A DNA stretch of 21,622 bases from JAVBPA01 sp031549925 (GTDB lineage: Bacteria > Bacillota > Clostridia > Oscillospirales > CAG-272): positions 1 to 21,622 of the forward strand of contig JAVBPA010000048.1 of NCBI GenBank assembly GCA_031549925.1, read 5' to 3'. Shown here in pieces: positions 13,325-20,018 of this stretch (position 1 is its first letter; each line of letters opens with the position of its first letter). The notes beneath the pieces were generated by a model that ran no database searches, had not been told where the DNA came from, and was given only the letters and a program-made list of their open reading frames with translations. Made by a program: the position numbers and the translations under genes.

Positions 13325-14085
13325 ATAATCACCTCAATACCGCGGCTTTGCAAATACTGTTTTATGCCTCCGATGCTAAGCTCTCTGAAATGGAAAACAG
13401 AAGCCGCAAGCACTGCTGAAGCTTTTCCCTCACTGACCGCTTCATAAAAATGTTCGAGAGTTCCTCCGCCGCCGGAGGCTGTTACGGGGATTCCTACATT
13501 CGTGCTTATAATTTTTGTAAGGGGAATATCGAAACCGTTTTTGGTACCGTCCGCATCCATTGATGTAACAAGCAGTTCTCCCGCTCCGAGTGATTCAACT
13601 TTTTTAGCCCAAACCAGAGCATCTATTCCCGCCGCTTTTTTGCCGCCGTTGATATATACTCCATACCCGTTCGGCATATTCGGATCAACACGCGCGTCGA
13701 TAGCCGAAACCACGCATTTGCTGCCGTATTTTTCCGCGGCTTTTGATATAATAGAAGGGTCGATGACTGCCGCAGTATTAATTCCAACTTTACTTGCTCC
13801 GGCTTTTAATATATCGCCGAAATCATCAATATTGCGTATTCCTCCTCCGACTGTCAAAGGAATGTTTATTTCCCCGACGACCTTTTCAACAACTTCTATT
13901 ATTGTTTTGCGTTTTTCGTTTGTAGCCGTTATATCTAAAAATGTGAGTTCGTCCGCTCCCTGTTGGTTATATATTTTTGCGTTTTCAGCCGGATCACCGA
14001 CGTCGATCAAATCGACAAAATTAATTCCTTTAACAACTCTTCCGTCTTTTACATCGAGGCATGGTATTATTTTTATTGCTGCCAT
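13321..14085 (-). CDS. hisF: Imidazole glycerol phosphate synthase, cyclase subunit
   Basis: TIM-barrel enzyme that uses ammonia to turn PRFAR into imidazole glycerol phosphate and AICAR. 254 aa with the catalytic aspartates Asp11 (CLDVKDG) and Asp130 (AIDARVD), and the phosphate-binding loops VGGGIR (79-84) and TASGGGG. It normally works with the glutaminase HisH, which supplies ammonia through the barrel, but no hisH is present in this operon. ATG 14085 is preceded by AAGAGGAAGG. It is separated from hisA by 117 nt, the longest gap within the operon. Confidence 0.97.
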   Translation of the reverse strand: MAAIKIIPCLDVKDGRVVKGINFVDLIDVGDPAENAKIYNQQGADELTFLDITATNEKRKTIIEVVEKVVGEINIPLTVGGGIRNIDDFGDILKAGASKVGINTAAVIDPSIISKAAEKYGSKCVVSAIDARVDPNMPNGYGVYINGGKKAAGIDALVWAKKVESLGAGELLVTSMDADGTKNGFDIPLTKIISTNVGIPVTASGGGGTLEHFYEAVSEGKASAVLAASVFHFRELSIGGIKQYLQSRGIEVII

Positions 14086-14202
14086 TTTAAATTTTTTCCT
14101 TCCTCTTGTTATAAAAATTATTTATATATGTTTTAGATTAAATTGTTATTGATTTTAAATTTCAGCAGAAACAGAATATTTGTCCGCAATAAAATAAAAA
14201 TA
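14086..14202 (-). other. Non-coding gap between hisA and hisF
   Basis: 117 AT-rich bases in an operon whose other junctions overlap or are under 5 nt. It holds the hisF RBS (AAGAGGAAGG, about 14096-14105) but no open frame, no hisH remnant that I can recognise and no convincing promoter. It could be a deletion scar or an mRNA processing site. Confidence 0.4.
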
Positions 14203-14916
14203 TTATTTTAAAATTTCAATTGCCTGTTTCACATCGAGAGAACCGCTGTATATCGCCATACCCGCAATTGCTCCCCATAAATTCATATCACGGAGTTCTA
14301 TTATATCATTTATATCCCTTATTCCGCCGCTCGCCGTAATATCGCAGGAAACCGATTCCGATAATTTTGCAAGTCCTTCTTTATCGGGGCCTTTTTTTGT
14401 TCCGTCTCTTGATATATTTGTATAAATTATATTCTTTACTCCGGTTTGTTCCATTTTCCGGGCGAAGTCTATATAATCAATATCAGAATCTTCCGTCCAT
14501 CCGGAAACGCTGACGAATCCGCCGCGCGCATCAATACCGACGGCTATTTTATCATCAAACTCTTTTACGGCTTCCGCTAAAAACAAAGGATCGGAAAGCG
14601 CGGCTGACCCTAATATAACGCGGCTTATACCGTTTTTGATATAATATTCTATAGTCTCCATATCGCGGATTCCTCCGCCCAATTCGACCGGAATTCCGAC
14701 AGAGGAAGCCACGGAAATAAATATCCCGCCGTTTACCGGTTTTCCGGCTTTCGCTCCGTCGAGGTCTACCATATGGATATATTCCGCACCTGCCATTTTG
14801 AATGAAAGAGCCGTTTGAATCGGATCTGCCGCGACTTTATGGGCTGTGCCGTATTCCCCTTTAATCAAACGTACACATTCCCCGCCGAGAATATCGATTG
14901 CCGGTAATAAAATCAT
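14203..14916 (-). CDS. hisA: ProFAR isomerase (phosphoribosylformimino-AICAR-P isomerase)
   Basis: Fourth step of histidine synthesis, an Amadori rearrangement in a half-barrel-duplicated TIM fold. 237 aa. Catalytic Asp8 is in PAIDILGG and Asp129 in VGIDARGG. The phosphate-binding loops are ELGGGIRD (78-85) and TASGGIRD. SGWTEDS after Asp129 is typical of HisA rather than HisF. Starts 4 nt after hisB, with its RBS (AAAGGAG) inside the last hisB codons. The trp-linked PriA variant is an alternative only in actinobacteria, so HisA is safe. Confidence 0.96.
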   Translation of the reverse strand: MILLPAIDILGGECVRLIKGEYGTAHKVAADPIQTALSFKMAGAEYIHMVDLDGAKAGKPVNGGIFISVASSVGIPVELGGGIRDMETIEYYIKNGISRVILGSAALSDPLFLAEAVKEFDDKIAVGIDARGGFVSVSGWTEDSDIDYIDFARKMEQTGVKNIIYTNISRDGTKKGPDKEGLAKLSESVSCDITASGGIRDINDIIELRDMNLWGAIAGMAIYSGSLDVKQAIEILK

Positions 14917-14920
14917 ATTA

Positions 14921-15514
14921 CTACAAAACTCCTTTAGCCGATAATATTTGCCCTTCTCCGCTTCCGCGCAGGCTGATTGCTTCGGATATCGCGCGGGCCG
15001 CTGCTTTAAAAACAGCTTCCGTTATATGATGCGTGTTTTCTCCGTAGTACAGCTTAATATGAATTGTTGCCCCCATATTAAATGTCAATGCGCGGAAAAA
15101 TTCGACCGTAAGCTGCGTATCATATCCTCCGAGTATCGGAGTTAACAGGGGAGGAACATTATAAACCAAATAAGGTCTGCCTGATATATCCACAACCGCT
15201 CCGGCAAGACTTTCGTCCATGGGAATCAAAGCTTCACCGAAACGTTTTATATTTGTTTTGTCAAAAAGGACTTCGGCAAACAGTTTACCGAGCACAATTG
15301 CCGTATCCTCCACCGTATGGTGCGCGTCAACATGAAGATCGCCTTTCATTTCAAGATTTATATTAAATCCTCCGTGTACACAAAAAGAATTCAACATGTG
15401 GTCAAAAAAGCCGATACCCGTTGTTCCGGTTAACTTGTTGTCAAATCCGTCCAGTTTCAAATTCATATAAATTTCGGTTTCGGATGTCTTTCGTTTAAGC
15501 GTTGCTTCTTTCAT
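14921..15514 (-). CDS. hisB: Imidazoleglycerol-phosphate dehydratase
   Basis: Removes water from imidazole glycerol phosphate to give imidazole acetol phosphate. 197 aa, the monofunctional form without the N-terminal phosphatase domain of enterobacterial HisB. Metal-binding motifs are FFDHML (36-41), DAHHTVED (63-70) and GENTHHITEA (about 158-167). The C-terminus SAKGVL is also typical. Starts 2 nt after hisC, with GGGTGA as RBS overlapping the hisC stop region. Because the phosphatase domain is missing, a separate histidinol-phosphatase must be encoded elsewhere. Confidence 0.97.
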   Translation of the reverse strand: MKEATLKRKTSETEIYMNLKLDGFDNKLTGTTGIGFFDHMLNSFCVHGGFNINLEMKGDLHVDAHHTVEDTAIVLGKLFAEVLFDKTNIKRFGEALIPMDESLAGAVVDISGRPYLVYNVPPLLTPILGGYDTQLTVEFFRALTFNMGATIHIKLYYGENTHHITEAVFKAAARAISEAISLRGSGEGQILSAKGVL

Positions 15515-15516
15515 AT

Positions 15517-16587
15517 TTATTCACCCAATAATCTGATAAATTCGCGAATGAATATTTCGTTTTCTTCCTCTGTTCCGCATGTTATACGCAAATGCGTATT
15601 ATTCGGACGCCTTATAATTATTGACTTTTTCTTTAATCCTTCATATATATTATCGGCGCACTTTTCGCAGGCGAAGGAAAGAAGTATGAAATTCGTATCG
15701 CTTTTATATACTTTGTATTTTTCACTTCTCCCGGCTTCTCTTTCCAAAATATTTCTAAGCCTTTGAGTTCTTTCGGCGATTATTTTCGCGCCGCAAAAAA
15801 CAGTTTCATAATCCGAAAGTAAAATTTCACCCGCCGCTTGTGAAAACATATTTAAATTATAAGGACTTTTAACTCTTCTGACAGCCGAAGCAACATCGGG
15901 ATGAGAAACCGAAAACCCGATTCTCAATCCTGCCGCCGAATATGCTTTAGAAAGCGTTTTTAAGACAATAAGCCGTTCTTCTTTTCCGCATAAATCAAGC
16001 ACCGAACAACCGTCACGGCAAAACTCCATATATGCTTCATCGACGATAACTATGCAATCGACACTTCTGTAAAATTTTATTATAGTTTCCCTATCGTATG
16101 CTAAGCCTGTAGGATTACATGGATTTGAAAAAACAACAACCTTGCAATTGTTTTTGTTTACAGTTTCGGAAAGCAGATCAAAATCTATTTCGCCACAGCA
16201 GTCCTTGCCGGTTTTTATAATATTGCATCCGATAAGTCCGGCGTAAAAAGCATACATCGAAAAATCAGGCGCGGTTACCGCAATCGTATCTTCCGGTCTT
16301 AAAAACATATTCAATATAACAGAAATAAGTTCATCGGACCCGTTTCCCGCTGTTATATATTCTTCCGAAGTATTGTAAGCTTCAGCAAACGCTTTATTAA
16401 GTTTTCGGGCAAGCGGATCGGGATACCGATTTAAGGGAACGGTACGCAAAGCGGCTGTGAGCGATTCTATAGCTTCAAGCGAAGGCGGAAGAGGATTTTC
16501 ATTTGTATCCAGCCTGATTTCATAAGCCTCATTTACCGGCGTATATTCTTCTATTTCAAGAATACGTTTCGGAATATATTTGTTCAT
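15517..16587 (-). CDS. hisC: Histidinol-phosphate aminotransferase
   Basis: PLP-dependent fold-type I aminotransferase that converts imidazole acetol phosphate and glutamate to histidinol phosphate. 356 aa. The substrate segment NENPLPPS is at 29-36, NRYPDP at 53-58, NPCNPTG at 155-161, DEAYMEF at 183-189, and the Schiff-base lysine Lys214 in KTLSKAYSAAGLRIGF. Its ATG overlaps the hisD stop by 4 nt (ATGA). In some species this enzyme also serves aromatic amino acid synthesis, but its place here makes histidine the main role. Confidence 0.96.
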   Translation of the reverse strand: MNKYIPKRILEIEEYTPVNEAYEIRLDTNENPLPPSLEAIESLTAALRTVPLNRYPDPLARKLNKAFAEAYNTSEEYITAGNGSDELISVILNMFLRPEDTIAVTAPDFSMYAFYAGLIGCNIIKTGKDCCGEIDFDLLSETVNKNNCKVVVFSNPCNPTGLAYDRETIIKFYRSVDCIVIVDEAYMEFCRDGCSVLDLCGKEERLIVLKTLSKAYSAAGLRIGFSVSHPDVASAVRRVKSPYNLNMFSQAAGEILLSDYETVFCGAKIIAERTQRLRNILEREAGRSEKYKVYKSDTNFILLSFACEKCADNIYEGLKKKSIIIRRPNNTHLRITCGTEEENEIFIREFIRLLGE

Positions 16588-17876
16588 CTGTATTTATTCA
16601 TCCTGACACTTATAGAATTTGCGTGAGCGTCGAGTCCTTCGGATTCTGAAAAACGTATAACATCACCCGCTATTTCGTCGAAAGCATCACGGCTGAAATA
16701 GAGATAATTTGATCTTTTTATGAAGCTGTCAACCGATAATCCCGAGGCATATCTGGCAGTTCCTGAGGTCGGTAAAACGTGATTCGGACCCGCCATATAA
16801 TCTCCGAGAGGTTCCGGGGTATTATCGCCTAAAAATATAGCTCCAGCATTTTTTATTTTGCAAAGCAATTCAAACGGTTCGCGGACAGCAAGTTCCAAAT
16901 GCTCCGGCGCAATGCGGTCTGAAAGCTCTGCGGCTTCATCCAAATCCCCGACAATAATTGCCGCTCCGTATGAAGCCAAAGATTTATCGGCAATTTCACG
17001 GCGTGTCAGCCATGGAAGCTGACGGTTTATTTCCCTTGAAACATCCTGTATCAGGGCTTCCGAAGTCGTTATCAATATACTGGAAGCATCCGGATTATGC
17101 TCTGCCTGCGAAAGCAGATCCGCCGCTATATATTCGGGATTTGCCCTTTCGTCGGCAATTATCAAAACTTCGCTCGGACCCGCCAGCATATCAATATCAA
17201 CAGTTCCGTATACAAGGCGTTTAGCGGCGGTTACGTAAGCGTTTCCGGGGCCGGCTATCTTATCCACGCGCTTAATGCTTTCGGTTCCGTATGCCATTGC
17301 TGCGATAGCTTGCGCCCCGCCTGTCATTATGATATTTCCTACACCCGCAACTTCCGCAGCGTACACTATCGCAGGTTCTATATAGATTTCTCCGTTTTTC
17401 ATTTTCGGAGGTGTAGCGAGGACTATTTCTTTCACTCCGGCGACCACAGCGGGTATCGCACACATTAAAACGGACGACGGATAAGCGGCTGTTCCTCCGG
17501 GAACATATAAGCCTACTCGGTTCAGCGGAATTATCTTCTGACCCATAATAGTACCGTTTTCAGCGGAAACCCAGGATTGCTTCACTTGTTTTTGATGGAA
17601 CGATTTAATATTTGCAGCAGCTTTTTCTATGGTGCGTTTAAGTGTTTCGTCAAGCTTTCCTATAAGAATCTTCTTTTTTTCTTCCGATAAATATATTTCG
17701 TCAGAGGAAACATTGTCAAAACGTTTGTTGTATTCTATTACTGCTTTATCACCGTTTTTTTTGACATCGGCAATTATTTTTTCGACCTCGGGAAGAATTT
17801 TTTCGGATGTGTCATCCGCTCTTTTCTCAAGAAGTTTTATCAGCTCTTCCGTTTCGTTCCTTTTATAAGTTCTCAT
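16584..17876 (-). CDS. hisD: Histidinol dehydrogenase
   Basis: Final two oxidations, histidinol to histidine, using two NAD+ and Zn2+. 430 aa from ATG 17876, chosen because GGGAG lies 9 nt upstream; the frame extends to TTG 17894 but that codon lacks an RBS. Motifs seen: GLYVPGGTAAYPSS (122-135), IAGPGNAYVTAAK (207-219), QAEH (257-260, zinc ligands), the catalytic pair APEHLE (323-328 with Glu325 and His326), and GDYMAGPNHVLPT (358-370) carrying further zinc and catalytic residues. It overlaps the hisG 3' end by 14 nt, so the two are translationally coupled. Confidence 0.97.
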   Translation of the reverse strand: MRTYKRNETEELIKLLEKRADDTSEKILPEVEKIIADVKKNGDKAVIEYNKRFDNVSSDEIYLSEEKKKILIGKLDETLKRTIEKAAANIKSFHQKQVKQSWVSAENGTIMGQKIIPLNRVGLYVPGGTAAYPSSVLMCAIPAVVAGVKEIVLATPPKMKNGEIYIEPAIVYAAEVAGVGNIIMTGGAQAIAAMAYGTESIKRVDKIAGPGNAYVTAAKRLVYGTVDIDMLAGPSEVLIIADERANPEYIAADLLSQAEHNPDASSILITTSEALIQDVSREINRQLPWLTRREIADKSLASYGAAIIVGDLDEAAELSDRIAPEHLELAVREPFELLCKIKNAGAIFLGDNTPEPLGDYMAGPNHVLPTSGTARYASGLSVDSFIKRSNYLYFSRDAFDEIAGDVIRFSESEGLDAHANSISVRMNKYR

Positions 17877-18555
17877 TTTTAATCGCTCCCACAATCCGTT
17901 CTGTAAATTCGTCTATTTTGTTTTTCTTTAATTTTATAGTCGCCGTATTCACTATCAGCCTTGCCGATACAGAAGCTATTTCCTCATATATTTCAAGCCC
18001 GTTAGCTTTTAATGTAGATCCGGTTTCAACAATATCGACAATTGCGTCGGCAAGACCGAGAAGAGGCGCAAGCTCCACCGAACCTTCAATTTTAACCACT
18101 TCAACGTCAAGACCGCGGCTGTTAAAATAATCCTTTGTAACGGAAGGATATTTTGAAGCAATAATCAAATGTGATTTAACATTATTGATCTTATTTTCCG
18201 CCGAATTCCCAAGCTGCCTGAGTTCCGCCTGCGAAACAGGTCCAGCCAATGCAAAACGGCATTTTCCAAATCCTAAATCAGCTATTTCATAAAAGCTTCC
18301 GACCGGGGATTCCATTATTGTGTCCTCTCCGACAATTCCGCAATCGCAAACCCCATGCTCAACATATGTTATTACATCGGCGGCTTTAGCCAAAACGACT
18401 TCTATTTCACCGCAGCCGATTTCAAAAAACAATTTACGTCCGCGAACATCATCGCCAAGAGACGAACAGTCATATCCGGCTCTGTCAAGCAATTTTATCG
18501 CTTCCGTTTCAATACGCCCTTTTGTTAAGGCAAGTCTTATAATATTTTCTGCCAT
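17863..18555 (-). CDS. hisG: ATP phosphoribosyltransferase, short form catalytic subunit
   Basis: Commits ATP and PRPP to histidine synthesis. 230 aa, the short HisG form that lacks the C-terminal regulatory domain of the long form and needs HisZ as partner; hisZ lies directly upstream. Motifs: ALTKGRIETEA near the N-terminus, the GCDxGIVGxD-type segment (CDCGIVGEDT, about 70-79), and the PRPP-binding loop DAIVDIVETGSTLKANGL. Histidine feedback would act on the HisZ-HisG complex in this family. It starts 3 nt after the hisZ stop, with GGAG about 14 nt upstream. Confidence 0.96.
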   Translation of the reverse strand: MAENIIRLALTKGRIETEAIKLLDRAGYDCSSLGDDVRGRKLFFEIGCGEIEVVLAKAADVITYVEHGVCDCGIVGEDTIMESPVGSFYEIADLGFGKCRFALAGPVSQAELRQLGNSAENKINNVKSHLIIASKYPSVTKDYFNSRGLDVEVVKIEGSVELAPLLGLADAIVDIVETGSTLKANGLEIYEEIASVSARLIVNTATIKLKKNKIDEFTERIVGAIKNENL

Positions 18556-18558
18556 ATG

Positions 18559-19728
18559 TCAGTTTACTTCTCCGATACAAATGATATCGCGGACAACTTT
18601 TCCGCCGGATATTTCAATCGCATGTTTAATTTTGCGTATCTTTGCGTATGCAGCGGTTTCCTCAAAGCTTGCATGACAGGAATATTCACAGCTCCCGTTG
18701 TTTTTACAGAACAATTCCGCTGACAATATGTCGTCTTCATTAAAATAAATTATATACTCCGGAACTTTTTCATCCGGAATACCCCGCATTTTAATTATAG
18801 TATCGGCGGCTATTCCGATGTTTATAGCAAAACCCGTCGCCGGTATATCTTCGCCGAACATACGCAGCAGATTATCGTATCTTCCGCCCGTCAGAACAGG
18901 CTCGCCTGCCCCCTCAAGATAACCCCTGAATACCATTCCGGTATAATAATCAATATCGTGTACAATACCCATATCAATAATAATACGATGCGAATATCCC
19001 GCTTTATCAAGTAAATCATAAAGATGCCGAACATAATCAAGCGAAGCCAGAGCGTCATTTACTCCCGAGGCAAGTTCATTTGCTTCCGCAAAAACTTCTT
19101 TTCCACCGTACAGCAGGGGTATTCTTCCGATTTTTCCGTAACCCTGTACTTTTCCGAGATTTTTTTGCTCCACATACCGCCGTACAAGCTGAGTTTCTTC
19201 TTCATTTAAACCGAGCTGTTTAATCATAGCGTTATAATATCCGACGTTTCCGATTTCTATTTTATAATCGATACCCAGCGTTTCAAGTGCGTATATTGCC
19301 GTTAATATACATATAAGATCGCTTTTAATCCCTGTTGATCCTATAATTTCAACTCCGTTTTGCAATATTTCGTTTCTTCTTCCCGACCAGCCCGAATTTA
19401 TGCGGTAAGTATTTTGATTATAAAACAATTTTACCGGCAGTCCGCAGCTTTTCAATTTAGTAACCGCGACTCTCGCCATGGGAGTTGTATTATCCGCTCT
19501 CAAAGCTATGAGCCGTCCGCTCATGTCCGAAAGTTTATACATTGATTCCTGCTTTAGGGATTGATCGCAGGCAAATACGTCATAAAATTCGATATTAGGA
19601 GTTCTCACTTGCCGGAAACCGGAATTTTTAAATACATCGGAAAATCTTTCTGTTATATCAGAATAAAGAGACGCTTCTCCGAATAATATATCACGTGTAC
19701 CCTGCGGAATATTTTGATTGTATTTCAT
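18559..19728 (-). CDS. hisZ: ATP phosphoribosyltransferase regulatory subunit (HisRS-like)
   Basis: Paralogue of histidyl-tRNA synthetase without tRNA charging activity. It forms a hetero-octamer with short HisG, activating it and sensing histidine. 389 aa. It begins IPQGTRDILFGEA, has the class II motif 1 region, then LRADNTTPMARV, and the histidine-binding segment TGMVFRGY...VLTGGRYDNLL...GEDIPATGFA. It lacks the C-terminal anticodon-binding domain of true HisRS, and its pairing with short hisG supports HisZ. First gene of the operon; AAAAGG lies about 12 nt before ATG. A leader of roughly 100 nt separates it from the predicted promoter. Confidence 0.95.
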   Translation of the reverse strand: MKYNQNIPQGTRDILFGEASLYSDITERFSDVFKNSGFRQVRTPNIEFYDVFACDQSLKQESMYKLSDMSGRLIALRADNTTPMARVAVTKLKSCGLPVKLFYNQNTYRINSGWSGRRNEILQNGVEIIGSTGIKSDLICILTAIYALETLGIDYKIEIGNVGYYNAMIKQLGLNEEETQLVRRYVEQKNLGKVQGYGKIGRIPLLYGGKEVFAEANELASGVNDALASLDYVRHLYDLLDKAGYSHRIIIDMGIVHDIDYYTGMVFRGYLEGAGEPVLTGGRYDNLLRMFGEDIPATGFAINIGIAADTIIKMRGIPDEKVPEYIIYFNEDDILSAELFCKNNGSCEYSCHASFEETAAYAKIRKIKHAIEISGGKVVRDIICIGEVN

Positions 19729-19804
19729 TTTTATATTTTACCTTTTGCTGATATTTCTGTTTCTATTATTAACCCGGATATTTTTATGGATTATAGATGA
19801 ACGC

Positions 19805-19850
19805 TTTAGTATGCTATCGTGATAGCACTTTATTATGATAACATACTAAA
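19805..19850. promoter_or_regulatory. Dyad operator in front of hisZ
   Basis: TTTAGTATG (19805-19813) is repeated inverted as CATACTAAA (19842-19850), extended inward by TATC (19815-19818) and GATA (19837-19840). Nested inside is a second palindrome, TGCTATC-GT-GATAGCA (19812-19827). It covers the -10 and the expected start, so repression is the likely effect. A TrpR-like HisR/YerC-type regulator of histidine genes is a candidate, by analogy only. It could instead fold as an RNA hairpin in part, but most of it lies upstream of or at the start site. Confidence 0.65.
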
Positions 19851-19863
19851 TCGCGTTTTGCAA
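19835..19863 (-). promoter_or_regulatory. Sigma-A promoter of the his operon
   Basis: On the minus strand TTGCAA (19863-19858) and TATCAT (19840-19835) are 17 nt apart, each with two mismatches to consensus. The -10 lies within the dyad described next, so a bound repressor would block it. Confidence 0.5.
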
Positions 19864-19960
19864 TAATTTTTTAGACTTTTAACATTTTATTTACAATTAA
19901 CATAAATTCCGCGAAAGATTTCTGCATGGCTTTTTTACAAAAAAATCGGTGCGTCCAGAA

Positions 19961-20014
19961 TTCCCTGCGAAGGATTGCTTCCCTGCGAAGGATTGCTTCT
20001 CTGAGGGGGGAAGC
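19961..20014. repeat. 18-bp tandem repeat (two perfect copies) after polC
   Basis: TTCCCTGCGAAGGATTGC occurs at 19961-19978 and again at 19979-19996, followed by a degenerate start TTCTCTG. GCTTCCC (19977-19983) can pair with GGGAAGC (20008-20014), so the RNA made downstream of polC could form a 7-bp stem over 24 nt. No T-tract follows directly. The GC-rich repeat contrasts with the AT-rich his leader beside it. Confidence 0.75.
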
Positions 20015-20018
20015 ATGC

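Noticed and set aside
13502..14152. 216-aa plus-strand frame over hisF
   Set aside because: It is a Ser/Pro/Ile-rich shadow of hisF on the other strand without start signals or motifs.
19729..19834. T-box riboswitch in the his leader
   Set aside because: The leader is only about 100 nt and I see no specifier loop or the conserved T-box sequence. The dyad fits a protein operator better.
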